Source: Sinomonas sp. R1AF57 | GTDB lineage: Bacteria > Actinomycetota > Actinomycetes > Actinomycetales > Micrococcaceae | NCBI RefSeq assembly: GCF_002224485.1 | Contig: NZ_CP022463.1 | Coordinates: forward strand, 3,212,436-3,276,435 | Length of the DNA: 64,000 nt | Direction of reading: 5' to 3' | In this document: positions 51,347 through 59,987 of the stretch, in pieces | Numbering within the stretch: position 1 is the first letter of the stretch | How the letters are laid out: the number at the start of each line of letters is the position of its first letter | The notes under the pieces: generated by a model | What the model was told of the DNA's origin: nothing | The model's database searches: none | Seen by the model: only the letters and a program-made list of their open reading frames with translations | Position numbers and translations under genes: made by a program

Positions 51347-51446
51347 CGTCCGTTCCTGCTCACATTGGGAGCGCCCGGGCCCGGAACTCCGGCGTGTCGG
51401 GGTTCCGGGCCCCGTGTCGGGACCCCTTACCGAGCAGGAACGGACG
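51347..51446. repeat. Palindromic repeat element B, 100 bp, overlapping a gene end
   Basis: 15-bp perfect terminal repeats (CGTCCGTTCCTGCTC at 51347-51361, complement at 51432-51446). The TAA of the FAD dehydrogenase gene is at 51427-51429, inside the element. Beyond the right arm, ACGGACG-type strings recur at 51458-51483. Confidence 0.85.
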
Positions 51447-53265
51447 GCGCGGCAGTAACGGACGGCGCGGGAGGAACGGACGGCTCAGCCGGCAGCGTCC
51501 CGTCGTCCTCGTATGCCCCCGCCGCAGCCCCGGCGAGCTCCCGCCCGGCCACGTACCCGAATGTGAGCGCGGGCCCGAGGTTGATCCCGCCGGCCGGGTA
51601 GAAGCCCCCCATGACGCTGGCCTGGTCGTTGCCCGCCACGTACAGCCCCTCGATCGCGGACCCGTCCGCCCGCAGCACGCGCGCGCGTCCGTCCGCGGCG
51701 AGCCCGGCGAACGTCCCGAAGGACCCCGGGACCACCTTGACCGCGTAGAACGGGCCCTTCTCGATCGGCGCGAGCGAGGGGTTCGGCCCCACCTTGGCAT
51801 CCCCGCCGTACCGGTTGAACTCGGTCTCGCCGCGCTCGAACTCGGGGTCCACGCCGGCCCGCGCGCCCTCGTTGAACCGCTCCACCGTCTCGCGCAGCCC
51901 GGCCGGGTCGATCCCGCACTTGGCGGCGAGCTCCTCGAGCGTCCGGCCCTTCTTCAGGTACCCGTTGCGCAGGTACGGGAACAGCGGCACAGGCAGCGGC
52001 TTGGCCATGCCTAGCGGGTACTTCCGCACGAACCGCGAGTCGGCGATCTGCCAGGACTCGACCGGCTCCCCCTCGGGCGTCGCGGCCACGAGCGCGGAGA
52101 CGTAGTCGTAGTAGCCGTTGGCCTCGTTCACGAACCGCTTCCCGTCGCGCCGCACCCCGATCGACCCCGGCTTGGCCCGGTCCATGATGTGCGGGAACAC
52201 GCCGTTCCGCCCGAACGCGGGCGCCTTCCCGACCGTGTACGGCACGAGCGAGACGGGACACCACGCCGCCGCGGACTCGACGTCCGTCTCGAACCGCGCG
52301 CCGACGGACTCGCCGAGCGTGATCCCGTCCCCGGTCGTCTCCTTCGGCGCGAGGGTCCAGTGCTCGCGCCCCGTGGGCGTCTTGGGGAACAGCGCGCGCC
52401 GCCGATCGACGTCGTTCGGGAACCCGCCCGCCGCCAGCACGACGCCGCGCGCCGCCCGGATCTCGTACTCGCCCTGCGTGCCGTCCGGCAGGGTGCCGCG
52501 CACGACGGCGCCGCCCACCCGGGCGGGCGAGTCGCCGCCGTCGTGGGTCAGCAGGCGCACGGCGGGGGTGGAGACGCGGATGTCCACGCCGAGGTCCTCG
52601 GCGCTCTGCAGCAGCCGCCCCACGAGGGCGGTCCCGTTGACGAGCTGCATCCCGCGGCGGTGCACGGCCAGGTCCAGGACGTGCCGGCCCACGCGCCAGG
52701 TCGCGTACGCGAGGCCCTTGAGGCTGCCCTGGGAGGCGGAAAGGAAGGTGGCGAGGTCCGGCCCGGCCATGATGCCCATCCCGAGGAACGACGTCTCGTA
52801 CAGCTGTCCCCGCAGCAGCTTCCGGACGCGCGGGGAGAGTCGGCGGGCATTCACGGGGGCCGGCCCGACGGAGCGGTGCCCGGTCCCGGCGCCGGGGGTC
52901 TTGCCGTAGATGTCCTTGATCTTCGCCCCCGGCGCGAACTGCAGTCGGGTGTGGTCCTCGAAGAAGCCGACCATGTGCGGGACGGCTTCGAGGAACGCGT
53001 CGATGCGCGCGGCGTCGTACCGCGCGCCGAGCCGGTGGCGGAGGTAGGTGCGGAACCGCTCGGGGTCCTCGTCCACCCCGTCCGCCTTGGCGAGCGGGTT
53101 CCCGGGCGTCCAGGCCCAGCCGCCGGACCACGCGGTCGCGCCGCCGCAGACCTCGGCCTTCTCCACGACGACCACGCGCAGGCCGTGGTACGCGGCCGTC
53201 ACCGCGGCGGAGAGGCCGCCGGCCCCGGAGCCGATCACGAGGACGTCGGTGTCGATGGACTTCAT
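51427..53265 (-). CDS. FAD-dependent dehydrogenase (fumarate reductase/KstD-like)
   Basis: 612 residues. It starts with DVLVIGSGAGGLSAAVTAAY, a GxGxxG FAD site, then EKAEVCGGATAWSGG. FAAGG-like elements (VVLAAGGFPNDVDRR), VPGSFGTFAGLAADG and the final GLYVAGNDQASVMGGFYPAGG match the fumarate reductase/3-ketosteroid dehydrogenase flavoprotein family. It should oxidise or reduce a ring C-C bond. The start overlaps the stop of the TIM-barrel gene (ATGA). The last about 19 residues (PSVPPAPSVTAAPSVPAR) come from element B and its flanking repeats and are not part of the fold. Confidence 0.88.
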   Translation of the reverse strand: MKSIDTDVLVIGSGAGGLSAAVTAAYHGLRVVVVEKAEVCGGATAWSGGWAWTPGNPLAKADGVDEDPERFRTYLRHRLGARYDAARIDAFLEAVPHMVGFFEDHTRLQFAPGAKIKDIYGKTPGAGTGHRSVGPAPVNARRLSPRVRKLLRGQLYETSFLGMGIMAGPDLATFLSASQGSLKGLAYATWRVGRHVLDLAVHRRGMQLVNGTALVGRLLQSAEDLGVDIRVSTPAVRLLTHDGGDSPARVGGAVVRGTLPDGTQGEYEIRAARGVVLAAGGFPNDVDRRRALFPKTPTGREHWTLAPKETTGDGITLGESVGARFETDVESAAAWCPVSLVPYTVGKAPAFGRNGVFPHIMDRAKPGSIGVRRDGKRFVNEANGYYDYVSALVAATPEGEPVESWQIADSRFVRKYPLGMAKPLPVPLFPYLRNGYLKKGRTLEELAAKCGIDPAGLRETVERFNEGARAGVDPEFERGETEFNRYGGDAKVGPNPSLAPIEKGPFYAVKVVPGSFGTFAGLAADGRARVLRADGSAIEGLYVAGNDQASVMGGFYPAGGINLGPALTFGYVAGRELAGAAAGAYEDDGTLPAEPSVPPAPSVTAAPSVPAR

Positions 53266-54158
53266 GCGGGGGCTCCATTCGGGACAGCATTCGCTACAGG
53301 GACGGCGAGGCCGGCGGCCTCGGCCAGGACATGCTGGGCGGTCTGGCGCAGGTGGCGGGCCCAGCCGAGCTCGCCGAGGCGCACGACGTCGGCGGGAGAC
53401 GGTGCCTCGACGCTCACCGGGGTGCCCCACGGCAAGGCGGCGACGATCTCGGCCAGGCCGAGGCCGCCTTCCCCGGGGGCGAGGCGCGCGGCGCGTGACT
53501 CGTGGATGAGGCCCTCGCGGTCCGCCGGGCGATCGGCGGGCGCGTCGCAGAGCTGGAGCAGGGGGACGAGGTCCGCGATCCCGGCGAGTTCGGCGAGGGT
53601 GCCGCCGAAGCGGCGGAAGTGCAGCGTGTCGACGACCACCTGCGCACCCGCGGCCCGGGCCGCGGCCGCGGCGGAGCCGAGCGAGTTGATGCGCTGGTAC
53701 GAGATCGGTTCGAGGGTGGGCGTGATGCCGAACCCGCGCCCGTCCTCGGCCAGCTGCGCGAGGTTGTCGGCGAAGCGCGCCGGCTCGGGGTCGGCGCCGG
53801 CCACGGTCATGGTCTCCGCGCCGAGGGCCTGGCCGGCCTCGAGCATGCGGAGCCATGCCTCGCGTTGGCCCGTTCCGTCCTCGCCGCGGCCGTCCATGAG
53901 CAGGAACTCGATGTCCAGGACGCGGACGCCCGTGGAGCGGACGTTGCGCAGCGTCGCGGCGAGCATGGGCGAGCCGGGCTGGAGGTCGTAGGGCCGCTCC
54001 GTCGGGGTCACGGGGCGGACCCGCGCGCCGACGAAGTCGAACTCCGCCTCGGCCGCGATCAGCACGAGGTCCGGCGGGGCGGTGTCGAGCAGGGACAGCT
54101 GCGCGAGGCCGACGGCCCGGGTGCGCTGCTGGTCGGACTGGGTCGGGCGGGGGCTCAT
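53262..54158 (-). CDS. Sugar phosphate isomerase/epimerase-like TIM barrel
   Basis: 298 residues of the xylose-isomerase-like barrel family (AP-endonuclease family 2, IolE/dehydroshikimate dehydratase relatives). Metal-site segments are visible: TPTLEPISYQRI with the Glu, VVVDTLHFRRFGG with Asp and His, LLQLCDAP with the following Asp, and PVSVEAPSP with a final Glu. Its start overlaps the stop of the reductase gene (ATGA), and it ends in the same way at the FAD gene. Isomerase, epimerase or dehydratase activity on a cyclic polyol or keto acid is plausible. Confidence 0.8.
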   Translation of the reverse strand: MSPRPTQSDQQRTRAVGLAQLSLLDTAPPDLVLIAAEAEFDFVGARVRPVTPTERPYDLQPGSPMLAATLRNVRSTGVRVLDIEFLLMDGRGEDGTGQREAWLRMLEAGQALGAETMTVAGADPEPARFADNLAQLAEDGRGFGITPTLEPISYQRINSLGSAAAAARAAGAQVVVDTLHFRRFGGTLAELAGIADLVPLLQLCDAPADRPADREGLIHESRAARLAPGEGGLGLAEIVAALPWGTPVSVEAPSPADVVRLGELGWARHLRQTAQHVLAEAAGLAVPVANAVPNGAPA

Positions 54159-56317
54159 GGGTGGGCTCCTTCGAGGACACGGCTGCTGGCCGGAGCGGCG
54201 GCGGGGGCGGCTGGCCCAGGCTCCGGTGCGAGGGCGGCGGCGAGGCGCTGCGCGGCGTCGTACCCGTGCTTGATGGCGTTCGACGCCGTGGGCGGCAGGG
54301 GGTCCACGACGGTCCCCGCGAGCACTACCGGGACGCCGGCGCCGAGGGTCAGCGCCGCCTCGCGGCCGGGGAGGTCCACGGTCGCACCGAGCGGCACGAC
54401 GCCGCGCGAGACCAGGAGCGGCCCGGGCGCGTCGAGCCACTGCTCGCCCTCGGGCCCGACAACGCGCACGCGGCCGGCGTCGGTTCCGGGCGACTCGGCC
54501 TCGACGATGCGGGAGTCGAGGACTATGCGCACGTCCGGGTTCGCCTCGAGCCGTGGGACGGCGAGGATCTTGGCGCGGCGCCCGGACTCGGGGGCGATGG
54601 CCGGCTCGGGCCCGACGAGCAGGACCCGTGTGCCGCGCGCCGCGAGCGTGTCGGCGACGGACATCGCGACGGAGTCGGCACCCCAGACCGTCACGGCCTC
54701 GGGCCAGTCCTCCGTTGTCGCCTCTGTTGTCGCCTCGGCCCCCTCGAGGAGGCCGGGTCGGGCGGCGAGCCAGTCGCGGACGTCGAGGACGGCGTCGTGC
54801 GCGGTGCCCGGCCCGGTGACGCGGAAGCCGGGCTGGGGGCGGCCGCCGCCGGTCGCGACGACGATCCCGTCCGCTTCCCATTCCCGTGCGAGGGCGGCGA
54901 GGTCCGCGGGGCCTGCCGCGGCAGCCCGCACGCCGAGACGCACCTCGACGCCGAGGCGCCCGAGCGCGGCGCGGTTCCAGTCGAGGTAGCGGTGGAAGTC
55001 CGGCGTGGGGCGCATGCGGGCGGCGAGCGCGAACTGGCCGCCGAGCCGCTCCCCCGCCTCGAGCACGGTGACGCGCGCGCCGGCCTCGGCGAGCTCGCGG
55101 GCGGCGGTCAGGCCCGCGGGCCCCGCGCCGAGGACGACGACGTGGGGCCCGACGGCGTGTGGCGCTGCGTCGTCGGCAGCCCGCACCCGCGGCGTCGGGA
55201 CGGGCACCCGCGAGCGCCCGACCGCGGGGTTGACGGTGCACGTGACCTGGCCGAGGCCGAGGTTGTCGATGCAGACGTTGCACGCGATGCAGGGACGGTA
55301 CGCCGCCTCGCCGGGGACGCTGTGCCCGAGGACGGCGGGGACGAACGCCGGGTCCGCGTGGACGGCGCGGCCGAGGGAGACGAAGTCGCAGACGCCGTCG
55401 GCGAGCACGGCCTCGATCGCCGCGGGTGAGTTGAGCCGCCCGGCCAGGCCGAGCGGGATCCCGAACCCGCGGTAGACGCGGGCGTAGTCGGCGAGGACGC
55501 CGGGCTTCCACTCTCCCGACTGCACGATCCACTCGCCGGCCTCGTAGGACCCGGCGGAGAGGTCGAGGAAGTCGAGCGCGTCCAGGTCGAGGCGGGCGAC
55601 GACGTCGAGCGTCTGCTCCGGCGTGAGCCCGCCGTCGACGCCTTCGAGCATCGAGACGCGCATCCCGACGATCGCGTCGGGCGCGGCTGCGCGGACGGCG
55701 GCGATCACGAGGTTCGGGAAGCGCTCGGGTGCGCCGAACTCGTCCGGGCGGCCGTTGGTGCGCGCGGACATGAACTGGTGGATGAGGTAGCCGTGGCCGC
55801 CGTGGATGCTGATGGCGTCGAACCCGGCCTCGACGGCGCGCCGCGCCGCGTCCCCGTACGCATCGACGAGGTCGTGGCACTCCTGGGTGGTGAGGGCGCG
55901 GGGCATCTCGCCGCCGGCGACCTCGCACGGCACCGGTGTCGGGGCGACGCACGGGAACCCGGTCACCACGGACTGCGCGGTGCGGCCGCCGTGGTTGATC
56001 TCGACGGCGGCGAGGGCGCCCTCGGCGTGGATCGCGTCGGTGAGCGCGCGGAACCCGGGGAGGACGGCGTCGTCGTGCAGGCCGAGCTGGTGGGTGCGGC
56101 CCTTGCCGTCAGCGCGGACGTAGGTGGCCTCGGTGGTCACGACGGCGAGGCCGGCCCGGGCGCGGGTGACCAGGTAGTCGGCGTACTGCTCGGTGACGCG
56201 GCCGTCGGTGGTGCCGTAGTTGCGCTCCATGGGCGAGGTCCACAGCCGGTTGCGGAGGGTGCGCTGCGGCCGGCCGTTGCGGCCGAGGATGAGCGGGGTG
56301 GCGGCATGGTGCGTCAT
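54155..56317 (-). CDS. Old-yellow-enzyme Fe-S reductase (2,4-dienoyl-CoA reductase/2-enoate reductase type)
   Basis: 720 residues in two halves. Residues 1-370 are an FMN TIM barrel: LRNRLWTSPMERNYG, then AVEINHGGRTAQ, GYLIHQFMS and CDFVSLGRAVHADPAF. The cluster CIACNVCIDNLGLGQVTC binds a 4Fe-4S centre. Residues 390-700 are an FAD/NAD domain with VVVLGAGPAGLTAAREL. This is the three-cofactor architecture that reduces activated C=C bonds or demethylates. AAGGAG lies eight bases before the ATG, which overlaps the Gfo/Idh stop. The substrate is unknown. Confidence 0.92.
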   Translation of the reverse strand: MTHHAATPLILGRNGRPQRTLRNRLWTSPMERNYGTTDGRVTEQYADYLVTRARAGLAVVTTEATYVRADGKGRTHQLGLHDDAVLPGFRALTDAIHAEGALAAVEINHGGRTAQSVVTGFPCVAPTPVPCEVAGGEMPRALTTQECHDLVDAYGDAARRAVEAGFDAISIHGGHGYLIHQFMSARTNGRPDEFGAPERFPNLVIAAVRAAAPDAIVGMRVSMLEGVDGGLTPEQTLDVVARLDLDALDFLDLSAGSYEAGEWIVQSGEWKPGVLADYARVYRGFGIPLGLAGRLNSPAAIEAVLADGVCDFVSLGRAVHADPAFVPAVLGHSVPGEAAYRPCIACNVCIDNLGLGQVTCTVNPAVGRSRVPVPTPRVRAADDAAPHAVGPHVVVLGAGPAGLTAARELAEAGARVTVLEAGERLGGQFALAARMRPTPDFHRYLDWNRAALGRLGVEVRLGVRAAAAGPADLAALAREWEADGIVVATGGGRPQPGFRVTGPGTAHDAVLDVRDWLAARPGLLEGAEATTEATTEDWPEAVTVWGADSVAMSVADTLAARGTRVLLVGPEPAIAPESGRRAKILAVPRLEANPDVRIVLDSRIVEAESPGTDAGRVRVVGPEGEQWLDAPGPLLVSRGVVPLGATVDLPGREAALTLGAGVPVVLAGTVVDPLPPTASNAIKHGYDAAQRLAAALAPEPGPAAPAAAPASSRVLEGAHP

Positions 56318-57399
56318 GAGAGGGCTCCTTCGCGTGCGAGGACAACGGGGCGGCCCGTGCGGGACGACTCGTAGACGGCGAGCAGGATCCGGAGGGCCGA
56401 GGTGGCATCGCGTCCTGTCACGGCGGGTTCGCGGCCCTCGTCGCCATTGGCGCCGAGCGCGTCCACGAAGTCGCGGATCTGGGCCGTGTGGTGGGGGATG
56501 AGCTGGCCGTTGATCGTGGACAGTTCCACGTTGGGATCGGTGCCGGCCGGATGGGCGGGCTCGGTCTCGATGGTCCCGCCGCGCGCGAAGAGGGTCACGC
56601 GCCCGTCGGTGCCCTCGGGGAACTCCGTGAGCTCGGCGGTCGCGCCGGTCTCGCCCGTGATGCGGATGCCCACCCCGAGGCTCGGGGTCGCGGCGGTCGA
56701 CGCCGACAGGGTCGCCATCGCGCCGGAGGCGAACCTCAGGACCGCGGCGGCGGTGTCCTCGACCTCGATGTCGTGCCGGAACGTGGCGATGTGCCCGTGG
56801 ACCTCGGTGACCTCGCCCATGAGCCACTGCAGGAGGTCGATGTAGTGGATGGCCTGGGTCATGAGGACCCCGCCGCCGTCCGTGGCCCACGTGCCGCGCC
56901 AGGGGGTGGCACCGTAGTACGCCGGCTCGCGGTGGAGCAGCACGGAGGCGTGGCCGAGGATCGGGCGCCCCAGCGTGCCCTCGTCGACGGCGGCGCGGAG
57001 ACGCTGCGCGGCCGGCCAGAAGCGGCGCTGGAAGAGGACCCCGAGACGCACGCCCGCGGCGTCGCACGCGGCGACCATGCGCTCAGCGGAGGCGAGGTCG
57101 ATCGCGATCGGCTTCTCGCACAGCACGTGGACGCCCGCCGCGGCGGCGGCGAGGACCACGGCCTCGTGGGTGGGGTGCGGGGTGCAGACCGAGACGATGT
57201 CGACGCCGGCAGCGAGCAGCTCCTCGACCGAGCCGAACGCCTGAGGGATCCCCCAGCGCGCAGCGGTCTCGCGGGCGCGGTCGGGGTCGACGTCGCACAC
57301 CGCGACGACAGCGGCCTCGGGAATCGCGGCGAAGGCCTCGAGGTGGTTGCGGCTGATCGCGCCGCAGCCGACGATCCCGACTCTGTACGGGGCAGTCAT
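56314..57399 (-). CDS. Gfo/Idh/MocA family oxidoreductase
   Basis: 361 residues. YRVGIVGCGAISRNHLEAF is the NAD-binding start, HVLCEKPIAIDL contains the conserved E-K-P lysine, and GGGVLMTQAIHYIDLLQWL carries the catalytic-type His. It should oxidise a sugar or inositol-like hydroxyl. AAAGGA precedes the ATG. It overlaps the downstream reductase start and begins 19 bp after the shikimate-dehydrogenase-like gene, within the same operon. Confidence 0.9.
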   Translation of the reverse strand: MTAPYRVGIVGCGAISRNHLEAFAAIPEAAVVAVCDVDPDRARETAARWGIPQAFGSVEELLAAGVDIVSVCTPHPTHEAVVLAAAAAGVHVLCEKPIAIDLASAERMVAACDAAGVRLGVLFQRRFWPAAQRLRAAVDEGTLGRPILGHASVLLHREPAYYGATPWRGTWATDGGGVLMTQAIHYIDLLQWLMGEVTEVHGHIATFRHDIEVEDTAAAVLRFASGAMATLSASTAATPSLGVGIRITGETGATAELTEFPEGTDGRVTLFARGGTIETEPAHPAGTDPNVELSTINGQLIPHHTAQIRDFVDALGANGDEGREPAVTGRDATSALRILLAVYESSRTGRPVVLAREGALS

Positions 57400-57418
57400 G
57401 GGTGGTCCTTTCGGGCGG

Positions 57419-58375
57419 TCAGTCGGTCTCGGCGACGAGGTCGAGGAAGTGGGCGCGCATCCGGGCGCGGTCGGCGGCCAGGCCGGTGAAGAGCTCGAAC
57501 GAGTCCGCGGCCTGCGCCACAGCCATCCACCCGCCGTCGAGCACGCGGCACCCGGCGGCGAGCGCGGCCTTGACGAGCTGGGTGGCGAGCGGACGGTAGA
57601 CGACGTCCGCGACCCAGTGACGCCGCGTGAGCGCCGAGGTGTCGAACGGGGTGCCTGGGTGCCCGACCATGCCGATCGGCGTGGCATTCACGACGCCGTC
57701 GGCTTCGCCCAGGCGCGCGAAAACCTCCTCATGGGCGACGGCGGTGACGCGGCTCCCGCTCCCCGCCTCCCCCAGTCGCGCGGCGAGGGCAGCAGCGCGG
57801 GCGGGATCGACGTCGGCCACGAGCAGCTCCCGGACGCCCGAGTCGAGGAGCGCGCGGGCGACGGCGGAGCCGGCACCGCCCGCGCCGACGAGCACCACCG
57901 TTCCGAGCGGCACGCCCGGGAGGCCCTCGGCGAGCGCGGCACGGAAGCCGGAGTGGTCCGTGTTGCGGCCGGTGAGGCGCGGGCCGGTGAGGCGCGCGCC
58001 CGGGGGGGTGCCGGCGTCGTGCGCGGCCTTGCCTGCAGGGTCGGCGGGGTGGGCGTCCACGGTGACCGTGTTGACCGCCCCCAGCGCCCGCGCGTCGTCG
58101 GAGAGCGCGTCGAGGCCCGTGATCACGGTCTGCTTGCACGGGTGCGTCACGTTCAGGCCGGTGTAGCCGAGGCGGGCGGCGTCCCGGGCGAGCTGCCCCG
58201 CATCCTCGGGAGCGAGGCCGAGCTCGTCGAGGTCCAGGGGGCGGTACGCGTAGCGGAGGCCCTGGGCGGCGGCCTCGCGCTCGTGCAGGAGCGGCGAGAG
58301 CGATGCGGCGACGTTGGCACCGATCAGGCCGATGAGCTGCGGCCGGGGCGGGCGTGGGCTGGGAGCGGTGGTCAT
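57419..58375 (-). CDS. Shikimate/quinate dehydrogenase-like protein
   Basis: 318 residues. N-terminal substrate domain: LSPLLHEREAAAQGL and YTGLNVTHPCKQTVI, which includes the catalytic Lys and its neighbouring Asn-Val-Thr. NTDHSGF, the glycine loop VVLVGAGGAGSAVARAL, NATPIGM and the C-terminal GGWMAVAQAADSFELFTG follow. This resembles the catabolic quinate/shikimate dehydrogenases more than AroE in the biosynthetic context, since it sits in a transporter-led operon. Its ATG overlaps the symporter stop. Oxidation of a shikimate- or quinate-like compound is likely. Confidence 0.88.
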   Translation of the reverse strand: MTTAPSPRPPRPQLIGLIGANVAASLSPLLHEREAAAQGLRYAYRPLDLDELGLAPEDAGQLARDAARLGYTGLNVTHPCKQTVITGLDALSDDARALGAVNTVTVDAHPADPAGKAAHDAGTPPGARLTGPRLTGRNTDHSGFRAALAEGLPGVPLGTVVLVGAGGAGSAVARALLDSGVRELLVADVDPARAAALAARLGEAGSGSRVTAVAHEEVFARLGEADGVVNATPIGMVGHPGTPFDTSALTRRHWVADVVYRPLATQLVKAALAAGCRVLDGGWMAVAQAADSFELFTGLAADRARMRAHFLDLVAETD

Positions 58376-59736
58376 CAGGCTGCGGTCTCCTGGGCGGTCT
58401 CCGCGGGGGCCGGGGCGGAACCGCGGCGTGCGGGCTTGAGGCCGAGCTGGGCCTTGGGTGTGCGGAACGTCTCGCGGGCGGTGAGGGCGGCGACGGCGGC
58501 GACGGCGCAGAAGCCGACCGTCATCCACGCCACGGGGCCCCAGTTGGCCGGGTCACCGGCGGTGAGGGCCGTGCCGATCGCGGGGGTGAAGCCGGCCACG
58601 AGGAGGCCGAGCATGAGGCTCACGGCCATGCCGGTGTAGCGGGTGCGGGCCGGGAAGAGCTCGGGGAAGTACGCGGGGTAGACGCCGTTGGGCATCGCGT
58701 AGAACACGCCGGTGAGGGCGATGGCGGTGGCGAAGATGAGCGCCCAGTTGCCGGTGCCCAGCACCGTGAAGAACGCGAAGACGAGCACCGCGCTGCCGAT
58801 GGTGCCGGTGATGAACACGGGCTTGCGGCCGATCCTGTCCGAGAGCAGCGCCCACATCGGCTGGGTGAACACGGTGACGAGGTTCGCGACCGCGATGACG
58901 GTCAGCATCATAGGCTTGTCGAGGCCCACGACCTGGGTGGCGTACGTGAGGGCGAAGACCGTGAAGACGGTGTTGACCATGGTCACGAGGGAGCTGAGGG
59001 TCACGCGGACCACGTTCGCGAAATCGTGGCGGAAGAGCGCCACGAGCGGGATGGCTTCGGTTGCGGCGTCCTCCTTGATCTCGGCGAAGACCTCGGGCTC
59101 CTCGAGCCTGCGGCGCAGGTAGAAGGCCACGGCTGTCACGACGGCGCTCGCGAGGAACGGAATGCGCCAGCCCCAGCTCATCAGCTGGTCCTGCGGGAGC
59201 ATCGTGATCGGGATGAACACGACCGAGGAGATGACGATGCCGAACTGGATGCCGCTCATCGTGAAGCTCGTGAAGAACGCGCGGCGGCCCTCCGGGGAGT
59301 GCTCGAGCGTCAGGGAGCTCGAGCCGGGCGACTCCCCGCCGGCGGAGATTCCCTGCACGAGGCGGAGGGCGACGAGCGCGATCGGCGCCATCGGGCCTAC
59401 CACCGAGTAGGTGGGGAGGCAGCCGATGAGGAACGTCGAGATGCCCATGAGCACGAGGGTCAGGACCAGGACGTTCTTGCGCCCCAGGCGGTCGCCGAAG
59501 TGGCCCCACAGGACGGCGCCGAGCGGACGCGCCACATAGGCAACGCCGAGCGTGGCGAAGGAGAGCAGCGAGCCCGCCGCGCCCGCATCGGGGAAGAACA
59601 GCTTCCCGAAGAAGAGGGCCGCCGCCGAGCCGAAGATGAAGAAGTCGTAGTACTCGAGCGTGCTGCCCAGGAAGCCGGAGAAGGCCGCGGTCTTCGCGGC
59701 GTGGGACTTGGGTGCCGCGGATGTCGACGCTGACAT
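58375..59736 (-). CDS. MHS family MFS metabolite:H+ symporter
   Basis: 453 residues with 12 helices. FLGSTLEYYDFFIFGSAAAL in helix 1 and GHFGDRLGRKNVLVLTLVLM in loop 2-3 are signatures of the metabolite:H+ symporter branch (ShiA, KgtP, ProP relatives); RRAFFTSFTMSGIQFGIVIS fits helices 5-6. It is the first gene of the operon and therefore likely imports the substrate. CGGAG lies before the ATG. Two palindromes lie upstream at 59816 and 59845. Confidence 0.9.
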   Translation of the reverse strand: MSASTSAAPKSHAAKTAAFSGFLGSTLEYYDFFIFGSAAALFFGKLFFPDAGAAGSLLSFATLGVAYVARPLGAVLWGHFGDRLGRKNVLVLTLVLMGISTFLIGCLPTYSVVGPMAPIALVALRLVQGISAGGESPGSSSLTLEHSPEGRRAFFTSFTMSGIQFGIVISSVVFIPITMLPQDQLMSWGWRIPFLASAVVTAVAFYLRRRLEEPEVFAEIKEDAATEAIPLVALFRHDFANVVRVTLSSLVTMVNTVFTVFALTYATQVVGLDKPMMLTVIAVANLVTVFTQPMWALLSDRIGRKPVFITGTIGSAVLVFAFFTVLGTGNWALIFATAIALTGVFYAMPNGVYPAYFPELFPARTRYTGMAVSLMLGLLVAGFTPAIGTALTAGDPANWGPVAWMTVGFCAVAAVAALTARETFRTPKAQLGLKPARRGSAPAPAETAQETAA

Positions 59737-59815
59737 GGTGCTCCGTTCAGATGCCTTTCGTGCCAGGCGCGGGATGCGCTGGCTCCTCCAGCATCGCCAC
59801 GGAATTGTGGCGCGT

Positions 59816-59830
59816 CCAACACTTAGTTGG
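59816..59830. promoter_or_regulatory. Palindrome upstream of the catabolic operon
   Basis: CCAAC-ACTTA-GTTGG, 5-bp arms, 80 bp before the symporter ATG. Confidence 0.4.
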
Positions 59831-59844
59831 TCTCGCTCTATGTG

Positions 59845-59861
59845 CGATTAGCGCTTAATCG
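59845..59861. promoter_or_regulatory. Second palindrome upstream of the catabolic operon
   Basis: CGATTA-GCGCT-TAATCG, 6-bp arms, same 5-base centre size as the site at 59816. The other bases between 59737 and 59987 hold nothing recognised. Confidence 0.45.
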
Positions 59862-59987
59862 AGCCGGAGTGCCTTCTCTGCGCTGGGCGCGGGGCGCAAG
59901 GGCTGCCCTCCCCCGCTTCTCCTGTGTGAATTGACCAAGGAGAAGCGGCGATGGGCAGCACATGCGGGCAGCAGTGAACGGAGCCTG

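Noticed and set aside
51427-59736. Direct assignment as the quinate/shikimate (qsu) pathway
   Set aside because: The symporter and dehydrogenase fit, but dehydroquinate dehydratase and ring-cleavage genes are absent and the OYE and FAD enzymes are not part of that pathway.
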